This document shows positions 1 to 10,554 of a DNA stretch of 64,000 bases, piece by piece. The position numbers and the translations under genes were made by a program. Within the stretch, counting starts at the first letter, position 1; each line of letters starts with the position of its first letter. Under the pieces are notes generated by a model that was not told the DNA's origin, did not search any database, and saw only the letters and a list, made by a program, of their open reading frames with translations. This DNA is from Shewanella livingstonensis (lineage in GTDB: Bacteria; Pseudomonadota; Gammaproteobacteria; Enterobacterales; Shewanellaceae): positions 248,001 through 312,000 of the forward strand of contig NZ_CP034015.1 of the NCBI RefSeq assembly GCF_003855395.1, given 5' to 3'.

Positions 1-776
1 TGGTTAAAGCATTACAAAATAATGCGATCGAAGAATTTAAGCGTTATTACCGCAGTGTAGATGCGTTATTTATTGATGATATTCAATTCTTTGCCAATAA
101 AGATCGCTCACAAGAAGAGTTTTTCCATACCTTTAATGCGTTGCTAGAAGGTAATCATCAAATTATTTTAACCTCAGACCGTTATCCTAAAGAGATCGAC
201 GGAGTAGAGGATCGCTTAAAATCACGCTTTGGTTGGGGCCTAACGGTTGCTATTGAGCCGCCTGAGTTAGAAACCCGCGTAGCGATTTTAATGCGAAAAG
301 CACAAGAAAGCGGTATTAACCTACCCGACGAAGTGGCATTTTTTATTGCTAAACGCTTACGTTCAAACGTACGCGAATTAGAAGGCGCGTTAAACCGCGT
401 AATTGCTAATGCCAACTTTACCGGTCGGCCAATCACCATCGACTTTGTGCGTGAAGCATTAAGAGATCTCTTGGCACTGCAAGAAAAGTTAGTCACCATA
501 GATAATATTCAGAAGACAGTTGCTGAATATTACAAAATTAAAATGGCAGATATGCTATCTAAACGCCGTTCTCGCAGTGTAGCAAGACCTAGACAAGTGG
601 CGATGGCGTTATCTAAAGAACTTACCAACCAAAGTTTACCGGAAATTGGTGATGCTTTTGGTGGTCGTGACCATACGACAGTATTGCATGCTTGCCGTAA
701 AATAGCTCAACTGCGCGAAGAGAGTCATGACATTAAAGAAGATTATGCTAACTTGATTAGAACTTTGTCTTCTTAA
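1..776 (+). CDS. dnaA: DnaA, chromosomal replication initiator (5' part missing)
   Basis: The reading frame is open from base 3 and runs to the TAA at 774-776, so about 257 C-terminal residues are visible and the start lies upstream of the window. The first residues include the AAA+ Walker B stretch LFIDDIQFF (about bases 69-95). The C-terminal domain IV carries the DnaA-box-binding signature [15 protein letters not shown] near the end. DnaA binds DnaA boxes at oriC, opens the duplex and loads the helicase. An internal TTG at 141 gives a shorter reading frame, but the conserved ATPase core upstream shows it is not the start. dnaN follows after 19 bp, as in the usual dnaA-dnaN-recF-gyrB cluster. 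Confidence 0.98.
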
Positions 777-795
777 TTCAGGGAATGTAGACACG

Positions 796-1896
796 ATGAA
801 ATTTTCAATTGATAGGGACGCCCTATTAAAACCGTTGCAGCTAGTGTGCGGCGCGGTAGAGCGCAGACACAATTTACCTATATTAGCCAACTTGTTAATC
901 GAGGTTAGTGAGTCTTCACTTAAGCTAACGGGCACTGATTTAGAAGTTGAGTTAGTGGGCCAAGTGGCAATTCATGGTGATATCGATATCGGTCGTACGA
1001 CCGTTCCAGCCAAAAAGCTGCTGGATATTGTTAAGTCATTACCAGAGCAAAGTGAATTAAAAGTAGAACAGCAAGATAATAAATGGTTATTGCGTTCTGG
1101 TCGCAGCCGTTTTTCATTAGCAACATTACCTGCTGAAGATTATCCCAACGTTGAAGAATTCCAAGCGGATATCGAATTTAGCTTAAAGCAGGGCGTGTTG
1201 AAGTCGATTATCGATTCAACCCAGTTCTCAATGGCTAACCAAGATGTGCGTTATTACCTTAACGGTTTGTTATTTGAAACCGAAGGTAATGTACTACGTG
1301 CAATTGCCACCGACGGACACCGTTTAGCGTTAAGTCATCGTACGTTAGATATCTCATTACCTGAAAAACAAGTTATTGTGCCTCGTAAAGGGGTGGTTGA
1401 AATGGCGCGCTTGCTCGACAGTGACGATCAGGACATCACTATTGCCATTGGTGACAATGCCATTCGGGCGGTTACTACCTCCGCGGTGTTTACCAGCAAG
1501 CTGGTTGATGGTCGCTTCCCTGATTATCGTAGAGTGTTACCTAAGGGTGGCACTAAAGTAGTTATTGCCAGCCGAAATCAGTTAAAACAAGCATTAACTC
1601 GTGCGTCTATTTTGTCTAATGAAAAATTCCGTGGTGTGCGTATTCAGCTCGAACCTGGTTTATTGAAAATTACTGCCAATAACCCCGAGCAAGAAGAAGC
1701 TGAAGAAATTATTGATGTTGATTATGACTCTGACACTTTAGAAATTGGTTTTAATGTTAGTTATCTACTTGATGTATTAAATAACTTAGCCAGTGATGAA
1801 GTGCGAATTACCTTAATTGATGGTAATTCAAGTGCGTTAATTGAAAACCACAAAGAAGAAGATTCTATGTATGTGGTTATGCCAATGCGTTTATAA
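796..1896 (+). CDS. dnaN: DNA polymerase III subunit beta (sliding clamp)
   Basis: The 366-residue product matches the length of bacterial beta clamps. It begins MKFSIDRDALLKPLQLVCGA and ends EDSMYVVMPMRL, the conserved C-terminal edge that forms part of the partner-binding pocket. Three repeated clamp folds of about 120 residues are expected for the family. As a ring-shaped dimer it tethers DNA polymerases and other repair and replication factors to DNA. It lies 19 bp after dnaA and is probably co-transcribed with it. A small hairpin separates it from recF. Nothing unusual is seen. Confidence 0.98.
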   Translation: MKFSIDRDALLKPLQLVCGAVERRHNLPILANLLIEVSESSLKLTGTDLEVELVGQVAIHGDIDIGRTTVPAKKLLDIVKSLPEQSELKVEQQDNKWLLRSGRSRFSLATLPAEDYPNVEEFQADIEFSLKQGVLKSIIDSTQFSMANQDVRYYLNGLLFETEGNVLRAIATDGHRLALSHRTLDISLPEKQVIVPRKGVVEMARLLDSDDQDITIAIGDNAIRAVTTSAVFTSKLVDGRFPDYRRVLPKGGTKVVIASRNQLKQALTRASILSNEKFRGVRIQLEPGLLKITANNPEQEEAEEIIDVDYDSDTLEIGFNVSYLLDVLNNLASDEVRITLIDGNSSALIENHKEEDSMYVVMPMRL

Positions 1897-1918
1897 CGGG
1901 TTATGGTCTGATAGTTTA

Positions 1919-1942
1919 ATAAGGTGCTGTAAGGCACCTTAT
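1919..1942 (+). terminator. Small hairpin between dnaN and recF (weak terminator or attenuator)
   Basis: An inverted repeat with arms ATAAGGTGC and GCACCTTAT surrounds a 6-nt loop and is followed by TTGTCT, not a long T run. It lies 22 bp after the dnaN stop. It could partly terminate or stabilise the dnaN mRNA while allowing some read-through into recF. The stem is clear; its function is inference. Confidence 0.5.
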
Positions 1943-1988
1943 TTGTCTGTGTAGGATTATTCATTTCGGTGGTCACAAATAGGTCTTC

Positions 1989-3071
1989 ATGAGTTTATCG
2001 CGTATTACCATAGGTTCATTTCGTAATATTACCTCTGCGTCATTTCAGCCTTGTGATGGCTTAAATTTGATTTACGGTCAAAATGGTAGTGGCAAAACCA
2101 GTATTCTTGAAGCTATATACTTTTTGGGAATGGGCCGCTCGTTTCGCAGTCATTTATCGCAACGAGTCATCAACCATGATGACGATAAACTGACTTTATT
2201 TGCTCACTTAACGAATGCAGACAGAGATTGTAAAATTGGCTTACGTCGCCATCGAAGTGGTGAGATTGAAGTTAAGATCGACGGTGAAAAAGTAAAGCGC
2301 TTATCAACCCTGGCCGAAACATTACCCATTCAAGTTATTACTCCAGAAAGTTTTTCTTTACTGTTTGAGGGACCTAAAGCACGTCGTCAATTTATCGATT
2401 GGGGTGCTTTTCATTCTGACCCGCACTTTTATCAAGCTTGGGTGAATACCCGTAAGGTATTAAAACAACGGAATCAGTTGCTTAGAAATCAATCCTCCTA
2501 TAGTCAAATACAGTTTTGGGATAAAGAGTTGGTGCGGTATGCTGAACAAGTTACCGAGATACGAAATCAATATGTAGACTCGTTAAATGTGCTACTAAAG
2601 GGTATAATCGGAGTGTTTTTACCTCAGATTGATATTAAGGTTTCTTTTACCCGAGGATGGGACAGTAAAACGGATTTTGCACAATTACTTGAAAACCAAT
2701 ACTCAAGAGATTTAGCTGCTGGTAATACGGGTAGTGGTCCCCATAAAGCAGATTTACGTTTGCGTGTGGGCACTTTACCAGCACAGGATGCATTGTCCCG
2801 TGGACAATTAAAATTATTAGTCTGTGCACTGCGTATTGCACAGGGAAAGTTGCTCAAACAACAGCTAGATAAAAATAGTATTTATCTAGTTGACGATTTA
2901 CCGTCAGAGTTGGATGCACAGCATAGGCAGCTATTGCTTCAGCAGTTAACCGAAACCGGTGCACAAATTTTTGTCACCGCGATCGATCCGCTAGCAATAG
3001 TCGATTCGTTATCTAGCCCTCCGAAAAGGATGTTTCATGTGGAACACGGGCTGGTAACGGTTATTGAATAA
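1989..3071 (+). CDS. recF: RecF, recombination mediator ATPase
   Basis: The 360-residue protein is typical for RecF. Walker A is GQNGSGKTS at about residues 30-38, the ABC-type signature is the LSRGQLK stretch near residue 270, and Walker B is [12 protein letters not shown] near 300. RecF with RecO and RecR loads RecA at single-stranded gaps. The ATG at 1989 gives the conserved N-terminus [14 protein letters not shown]. gyrB starts 15 bp downstream, so the two are probably one transcript. The last codons, encoding MFHVEHG, contain a parS-like 16-mer at 3031-3046, so this stretch may be under two constraints. Confidence 0.98.
   Translation: MSLSRITIGSFRNITSASFQPCDGLNLIYGQNGSGKTSILEAIYFLGMGRSFRSHLSQRVINHDDDKLTLFAHLTNADRDCKIGLRRHRSGEIEVKIDGEKVKRLSTLAETLPIQVITPESFSLLFEGPKARRQFIDWGAFHSDPHFYQAWVNTRKVLKQRNQLLRNQSSYSQIQFWDKELVRYAEQVTEIRNQYVDSLNVLLKGIIGVFLPQIDIKVSFTRGWDSKTDFAQLLENQYSRDLAAGNTGSGPHKADLRLRVGTLPAQDALSRGQLKLLVCALRIAQGKLLKQQLDKNSIYLVDDLPSELDAQHRQLLLQQLTETGAQIFVTAIDPLAIVDSLSSPPKRMFHVEHGLVTVIE
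3031..3046. other. Degenerate parS-like site inside recF
   Basis: TGTTTCATGTGGAACA matches the chromosomal ParB-site pattern TGTTNCACGTGNAACA except for C to T in the central CACGTG. It encodes part of MFHVEHG in RecF. Three better sites lie 7-12 kb downstream. Whether ParB binds a site with a changed core is uncertain, so it may be a weak or relic site. Confidence 0.45.
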
Positions 3072-5504
<2,433 letters not shown>

Positions 5505-5521
5505 CCCACATTATAGTGTGT

Positions 5522-5554
5522 AAATGGGTGCCTTTTGGCACCCATTTTTGTTTT
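5522..5554 (+). terminator. Rho-independent terminator after gyrB
   Basis: A perfect 11-bp stem (AAATGGGTGCC / GGCACCCATTT) with a TTTT loop is followed by TTGTTTT. It begins 17 bp after the gyrB stop. The ATG at 5524 lies inside the stem, which argues against using that ATG as the next gene's start. Confidence 0.93.
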
Positions 5555-5607
5555 CACTGCTATGCTTATTACTCGTATTTAATTCATTTTTAATAAGGTT
5601 ATTTACA

Positions 5608-6654
5608 GTGGTTATTGGTTTCTTTAAAAAATTATTTAATATTCGCGACCGTAATGAACAAGTCAGATTTACCGGTATAACCGCAGCTGAAAAACGTCAA
5701 CAAGCTAAACCGCAGATACCTGTAATAGAGGTTACCGAAAAGCAAGCGGTCGAATCTCAGTTAGATTTGTCTACGTTATTTTATAGTTTTCTGTTTATAA
5801 GCCCGTATACCACGACCACGGGTATTGCTAATAATCTTGAACGTAGTGTTATACAAGAGATTGAGCTGGCATTGAGCTCACCAAAATCTATCGCGGAAAA
5901 CGTATTAAAGTTACCCAGTAAAATACTCGAGCTCGATAAAAAACTTGCCGACGACAATATTGATATTCAAGAACTAATACAGCTTATTGAGCAAGATCCT
6001 TTGCTATGTGTAGAGGTGCTCAAGTTATGTAATTCGCCGGCTTTCAAACGAGCTGATAACGATGTTAATAGTATTCAGCAAGCATTAGTTCAAGTGGGTC
6101 GACAACTATTAAGACAATTTATTACTACCTGTTTGGCCCGTGAGTTAATAGATATTAAGCCTATTTATTTTAGACGTTTTGGTGCTGAAATTTGGCGTCA
6201 CTCCATGCAGGTTGCCTTTTTAGCCAGTGAGTTAGCGAGCGCCGATCAACGTGATAGCGCATTTTTATTAGGCCTATTGCATGATGTTGGTAAAATTGCG
6301 ATTTTTAAAATGCTGGTGGATGCTTTTTATCAAGCAGAGCCTGGAGAGCAGCCTAGTTCAATGTTGTTTAAGCAGGTGATGACCACAAAGTCATTAACGT
6401 TAAGTGCGCTTCTTGCTCGTCATTGGCAGTTACCGCAACATGTTGAAACGCCATTATCGTTACTTGCTAATACCAATATTAAGCCAACAGATGACATGAC
6501 ATTGCTTATATGGAAAGCCAATATTATTAGCGAGTGCTCTATGCTACAACAGGTGGATAAATTACCTCAACCAGCATTAATAGTATTGTTGACCCAAGTG
6601 GATTTGAGCGAACAAGAGTTTGCGGCATTACATCAAAAACTGATTAAGTTTTAA
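5608..6654 (+). CDS. HDOD domain signalling protein (start reassigned to GTG 5608)
   Basis: About 348 residues from GTG 5608. The longest frame opens at ATG 5524, but that codon is inside the gyrB terminator stem. GTG 5608 has a TAAGG ribosome site about 8 bp upstream and gives the plausible N-terminus (M)VIGFFKKLFNI. An HDOD domain occupies roughly residues 85-290, beginning around the KLPSKILELDKKL segment. It keeps an HD-type motif LLHDVGK at about residue 223, although most HDOD proteins have lost catalytic HD residues. HDOD proteins generally act in signalling and stress or motility regulation without a defined enzyme activity. The specific role here is unknown. It converges with glyS. 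Confidence 0.85.
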   Translation: MVIGFFKKLFNIRDRNEQVRFTGITAAEKRQQAKPQIPVIEVTEKQAVESQLDLSTLFYSFLFISPYTTTTGIANNLERSVIQEIELALSSPKSIAENVLKLPSKILELDKKLADDNIDIQELIQLIEQDPLLCVEVLKLCNSPAFKRADNDVNSIQQALVQVGRQLLRQFITTCLARELIDIKPIYFRRFGAEIWRHSMQVAFLASELASADQRDSAFLLGLLHDVGKIAIFKMLVDAFYQAEPGEQPSSMLFKQVMTTKSLTLSALLARHWQLPQHVETPLSLLANTNIKPTDDMTLLIWKANIISECSMLQQVDKLPQPALIVLLTQVDLSEQEFAALHQKLIKF

Positions 6655-6742
6655 ACCTGATTTTCAAATTAGTGCTTTGAACATTGAAAGTTATTAATGT
6701 GGTGAGGGTTAGGTATTACTACTCTTAATGTTAAAGATGACT

Positions 6743-6771
6743 AAAAAAAAGCGCCGAAAGGCGCTTTTTTT
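6743..6771. terminator. Bidirectional terminator between the HDOD gene and glyS
   Basis: The stem GCGCC / GGCGC with a GAAA loop (6751-6764) is flanked by eight A on the left and seven T on the right. It can therefore terminate both the rightward HDOD transcript and the leftward glyQ-glyS transcript. Confidence 0.93.
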
Positions 6772-6788
6772 ATTGTTGCTGTATCACA

Positions 6789-8873
6789 TTATTGTAGAAG
6801 TGAAATATCCGCAACGTGTAAGAACTGCTCTCGAAGATTGGTTAATAATGCTAAACGGTTATTCTTCAATGCTTCATCATCTGCCATTACCATTACATCT
6901 TCAAAAAACAGATCGACGCTTTCACGTAAGTCAGCTAATAAGGTTAATGCTTGTTGGTAATCGCCAGTGGCAAACAAAGGTGCTAACTGTGGTTGCAGTT
7001 GTGCAAGTTTGTCGGCTAATGCTTTTTCAGCTGTTTCTGTTAATAGAGCTGAATTGATGGTTGCGGGTAATTCGCCTTCAACTTTAGCCAATATATTAGA
7101 AACACGCTTATTGGCTGCAGCAAGCGCTGTAGAAGCTTCTAAGCCACGGAAATGTGATACAGCTTTAACACGACTGTCAAAATCAGCAGGACGTGTTGGA
7201 CGACGAGCCAGTACAGCTAAAATAACATCAACTTGAATGCCTTTATCTTGGTACCAAGCTCGGAAACGTGCGAGAAGGAATTCAAGAACATCATCGCTGG
7301 TATTGCTGTTAGTCACATTGGTTGCGTGCAACGCTTGTGCTTTAGCGATTAATTCTACTAAGTCTAGAGGCAGTTTGTTTTCGACAATAATACGTAAAAT
7401 ACCGATAGCAGCACGACGAAGTGCAAATGGATCAGCAGCACCTTTTGGTGCTTGACCAATGCCAAAAATACCCACTAAAGTATCGAGCTTTTCTGCTAAG
7501 GCAACGGCACAAGATACACTTGCTGTTGGAACCGTATCACCAGAAAACTTAGGTTTATATTGCTCTTCAAGTGCAACCGCTACAGCTTCTGTTTCGCCGT
7601 CTAACCGAGCATAATGCATACCCATTGTGCCTTGAGTATCAGTAAATTCCATTACCATATTGGTCATGAGATCAGCTTTAGACAATAAACCGCCACGGCT
7701 AGCATCAACACTATTGGTGTTTACGCCGTTGTCGTTCATTTTTGTCGCAATAAAACCCGCTAATGCTGAAATTCGCTCAACTCGGGCTTTTAATGTGCCC
7801 AGTTGTTTTTGGAATACTACCGTTTCTAGACTGGCTAGACGAGATTCCAAGGTTTGTTTTTTATCGTTATTAAAGAAGAACTCAGCATCAGCAAGACGTG
7901 GGCGAACCACTTTTTCATTGCCTGAAATAATCTGCTGTGGATCTTTTGATTCGATGTTAGTGACAAAAATAAAGTTAGGCAGTAACTTGCCCACTTTATT
8001 AAAGACAGGGAAGTACTTTTGGTCACCTTTCATGGTGTAGACGAGTGCTTCAGAAGGTACATTTAAAAACTTTTCTTCAAAGCTAGCGGTCAATACAACT
8101 GGCCATTCAACCAATGATGCCACTTCTTCTAATAAGCCATCTTGAATATCGGCAACACCGTTAAGTTTTGTTGCTGCCGCTTCGGCATCTGCTTTGATCA
8201 GTGATTTGCGTAATTCATAATCAGCCAGTACTTTACCTTTTTCTTTAAGCGCAGCTAAATAGTTGTCGGCATGATCTAATTCAAAGCTCGCTTGACCCAT
8301 AAAGCGATGACCACGAATAATGCGGTCAGATTTTATGCCAAGTAATTCACCGGTAACGACTTCGCTACCTAATAGCATGGTAATTGTGTGCACTGGGCGA
8401 ATAAACTGAGTTTTGTTGTTACCCCAACGCATTGGCTTAGGGATAGGTAACTTATCGAGTGCGCGCTGTGCCATGTCAGCTATTAAGCTTTTGGTTTCAA
8501 CGCCAACCACTTTAGCTTGATGGACTAACCATTCACCTTTATCGGTGACTAATCGCTCTGCTTGCTCAACCGTAATACCGTTACCACGAGCCCAGCCTTG
8601 TGCTGCTTTAGTTGGGTTACCATCAGCATCAAATGCAGAGCTAACCGCAGGACCGCGTTTTTCAACGATTTTATCGGCTTGTGCTAATGCGAGACCTAAT
8701 ATATTAATCGCCAAACGACGCGGAGCAGCATACCAAACAGCAGAGTCAAAAGGGATGTCTGCTTTAGCTAATTCATCTATAAAGTTAGCTAAAAATGATT
8801 CAGCTAACGTGCGCAGTGCCTTTGGTGGTAATTCTTCGGTACCCACTTCAATGAGTAAGTTTTCAAATTTCAT
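6789..8873 (-). CDS. glyS: Glycine-tRNA ligase beta subunit
   Basis: At 694 residues it matches the beta chain of the bacterial alpha2beta2 glycyl-tRNA synthetase. The N-terminus [20 protein letters not shown] is characteristic. Central GWARGNGI and the C-terminal anticodon-binding region ([22 protein letters not shown]) are also recognisable. The beta subunit mainly recognises tRNA-Gly, while the alpha subunit carries the aminoacylation site. It lies 9 bp after glyQ on the same strand, so the two are made from one message, and it ends just before a bidirectional terminator. Confidence 0.98.
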   Translation of the reverse strand: MKFENLLIEVGTEELPPKALRTLAESFLANFIDELAKADIPFDSAVWYAAPRRLAINILGLALAQADKIVEKRGPAVSSAFDADGNPTKAAQGWARGNGITVEQAERLVTDKGEWLVHQAKVVGVETKSLIADMAQRALDKLPIPKPMRWGNNKTQFIRPVHTITMLLGSEVVTGELLGIKSDRIIRGHRFMGQASFELDHADNYLAALKEKGKVLADYELRKSLIKADAEAAATKLNGVADIQDGLLEEVASLVEWPVVLTASFEEKFLNVPSEALVYTMKGDQKYFPVFNKVGKLLPNFIFVTNIESKDPQQIISGNEKVVRPRLADAEFFFNNDKKQTLESRLASLETVVFQKQLGTLKARVERISALAGFIATKMNDNGVNTNSVDASRGGLLSKADLMTNMVMEFTDTQGTMGMHYARLDGETEAVAVALEEQYKPKFSGDTVPTASVSCAVALAEKLDTLVGIFGIGQAPKGAADPFALRRAAIGILRIIVENKLPLDLVELIAKAQALHATNVTNSNTSDDVLEFLLARFRAWYQDKGIQVDVILAVLARRPTRPADFDSRVKAVSHFRGLEASTALAAANKRVSNILAKVEGELPATINSALLTETAEKALADKLAQLQPQLAPLFATGDYQQALTLLADLRESVDLFFEDVMVMADDEALKNNRLALLTNLREQFLHVADISLLQ

Positions 8874-8882
8874 TCGTTACCT

Positions 8883-9788
8883 CTACTTACACAGTGGGAA
8901 GCCAAGGGCTTCACGTGCTTGATAATAAGATTCTGCAACACCTTTTGCCATAGTACGAACGCGAAGGATATAACGCTGGCGTTCGGTGACAGAAATAGCA
9001 TGGCGAGCATCAAGTAGGTTAAAAGCGTGTGAGGCTTTCATTACTTGCTCGTAGGCAGGTAGTGGTAACGGCTTTTCGAGTGATAATAAGTGCATGCACA
9101 TTTTTTCACATTGATCGAATAGGGTAAACATAAAGTCGACATCGGCATGTTCGAAGTTATACGTTGATTGTTCAACTTCGTTTTGATGAAAAATGTCACC
9201 GTAGGTTACACGACCGCGTGGTCCGTCGGTCCATACAAGGTCATATACGCTATCAACTTCTTGAATGTACATAGCAAGACGTTCTAGACCGTAGGTGATT
9301 TCACCGGTAACTGGGCTACATTCAATACCGCCAACCTGCTGGAAGTAAGTAAACTGAGTCACCTCCATACCATTAAGCCATATTTCCCAACCTAAACCCC
9401 ATGCGCCTAATGTCGGCGATTCCCAGTTGTCTTCAACAAAGCGAATATCATGTACTTTGGTATCGATACCAAGCGCTTCAAGCGAGCCTAAATAAAGCTC
9501 TTGAATGTTGTCTGGAGATGGCTTTAGTACTACTTGAAATTGATAGTAGTGTTGTAGGCGGTTAGGGTTTTCACCATAACGTCCATCAGTAGGACGGCGA
9601 GACGGTTGCACGTATGCACTGCTCATTGGCTCAGGGCCTAATGAACGTAAGAACGTCTGCGGGTGGAAAGTACCAGCACCAACTTCCATATCAAGAGGTT
9701 GAACAATTGCGCAACCTTGCTGCGCCCAATATTCCTGCAGGGTTAGGATGAACCCTTGAAATGTCTTTACGTCGTGTTTCGTCGTCAT
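8883..9788 (-). CDS. glyQ: Glycine-tRNA ligase alpha subunit
   Basis: A 301-residue protein with the family signatures [32 protein letters not shown] and [17 protein letters not shown], which form class II synthetase catalytic motifs. It activates glycine and charges tRNA-Gly together with GlyS. It is first in the glyQ-glyS operon. The region between glyQ and the divergent tag gene (9789-9899) must contain both promoters. No riboswitch or T-box-like leader is visible there. Confidence 0.98.
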   Translation of the reverse strand: MTTKHDVKTFQGFILTLQEYWAQQGCAIVQPLDMEVGAGTFHPQTFLRSLGPEPMSSAYVQPSRRPTDGRYGENPNRLQHYYQFQVVLKPSPDNIQELYLGSLEALGIDTKVHDIRFVEDNWESPTLGAWGLGWEIWLNGMEVTQFTYFQQVGGIECSPVTGEITYGLERLAMYIQEVDSVYDLVWTDGPRGRVTYGDIFHQNEVEQSTYNFEHADVDFMFTLFDQCEKMCMHLLSLEKPLPLPAYEQVMKASHAFNLLDARHAISVTERQRYILRVRTMAKGVAESYYQAREALGFPLCK

Positions 9789-9899
9789 GTCTACTACTGT
9801 CAGGCTATTAATAGAAAATGTTAATGATTATACCTTGTAGAGCAAGGCAGATGTAGGTTATTTTTTAACGTACTAATAAAACGTCAATGGAACCATAGC

Positions 9900-10463
9900 A
9901 TGCAAGTTAACCGATGTGGCTGGGTAAGTGAAGATCCTTTATATCAGCATTACCATGATACTGTTTGGGGACGACCTCAATTTGATGCAAAACACCTTTT
10001 TGAAAAACTTTGTTTAGATGGTCAGCAAGCTGGTTTGTCTTGGATTACCATTTTAAAAAAGCAACAAAACTACCAGCAACTTTTTGCGGGTTTTGAACCC
10101 AGTATTATTGCTGAGTTTGATCAAGATAAGGTAGAAGCATTAATGCTTGAGCCTGGCATTGTTCGTAACCGGCTTAAAATTAATTCAATCATCAGAAATG
10201 CTAAAGCATATATGGCATTTGTAGAGCAGGGTAATGATTTTGCTACTTTTTTATGGGATTTTGTTGGTGGTTCACCTACCGTTAATCAGTTTGAATTGTT
10301 AAGTCAAGTTCCAGCACAAACGCCTGAGTCTGAAGCTATGTCTAAAGCATTAAAAAAATTAGGTTTTAATTTTGTTGGTCCAACCATTTGCTACGCATTT
10401 ATGCAGGCGGTGGGAATGGTGAATGATCATACTACCGACTGTCATTGTTATGGTCAGTATTAG
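9900..10463 (+). CDS. tag: DNA-3-methyladenine glycosylase I
   Basis: A 187-residue Tag-family enzyme that removes 3-methyladenine from alkylated DNA. The zinc-binding residues of the family are present: Cys6 in RCGW, His19 in YHDTVWG, and His/Cys in the C-terminal HTTDCHC. CLDGQQAGLSW corresponds to E. coli CLEGQQAGLSW (recalled), so the base-contacting Glu38 is Asp40 here, a conservative change. The gene is divergent from glyQ. It is followed by a terminator whose stem is a perfect parS site. Confidence 0.96.
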   Translation: MQVNRCGWVSEDPLYQHYHDTVWGRPQFDAKHLFEKLCLDGQQAGLSWITILKKQQNYQQLFAGFEPSIIAEFDQDKVEALMLEPGIVRNRLKINSIIRNAKAYMAFVEQGNDFATFLWDFVGGSPTVNQFELLSQVPAQTPESEAMSKALKKLGFNFVGPTICYAFMQAVGMVNDHTTDCHCYGQY

Positions 10464-10493
10464 TGATAGCTAGTATTCGCTACTGTTAATAAT

Positions 10494-10528
10494 AAAAAAG
10501 GGTGTTCCACGTGGAACACCCTTTTGTT
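10494..10528. terminator. Bidirectional terminator after tag, built on a parS palindrome
   Basis: A 30-bp perfect inverted repeat (10496-10525) has arms AAAAGGGTGTTCCAC and GTGGAACACCCTTTT, with an A run on the left and TTTTGTT on the right. It sits between the convergent tag gene and the amidohydrolase gene ending at 10555, so it can terminate both. The inner 16 bp are the parS consensus. Confidence 0.9.
10503..10518. other. parS: parS (ParB-binding centromere site)
   Basis: TGTTCCACGTGGAACA is a perfect 16-bp palindrome identical to the chromosomal parS sequence known from gammaproteobacteria such as Pseudomonas. It lies about 10 kb downstream of the dnaA end and so within the normal origin-proximal zone. 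ParB loading here, with ParA, would drive origin segregation. It is embedded in the tag terminator stem. Confidence 0.92.
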
Positions 10529-10554
10529 AACTAATATTATTAACGATTAGTCGT

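Noticed and set aside
1..140. oriC within the window
   Set aside because: The first bases are inside dnaA. No DnaA-box cluster or AT-rich repeat was seen; oriC should be upstream.
9789..9899. Glycine riboswitch or T-box upstream of glyQ
   Set aside because: The gap is only 111 bp and no matching structure is visible; T-boxes are not expected in this group.
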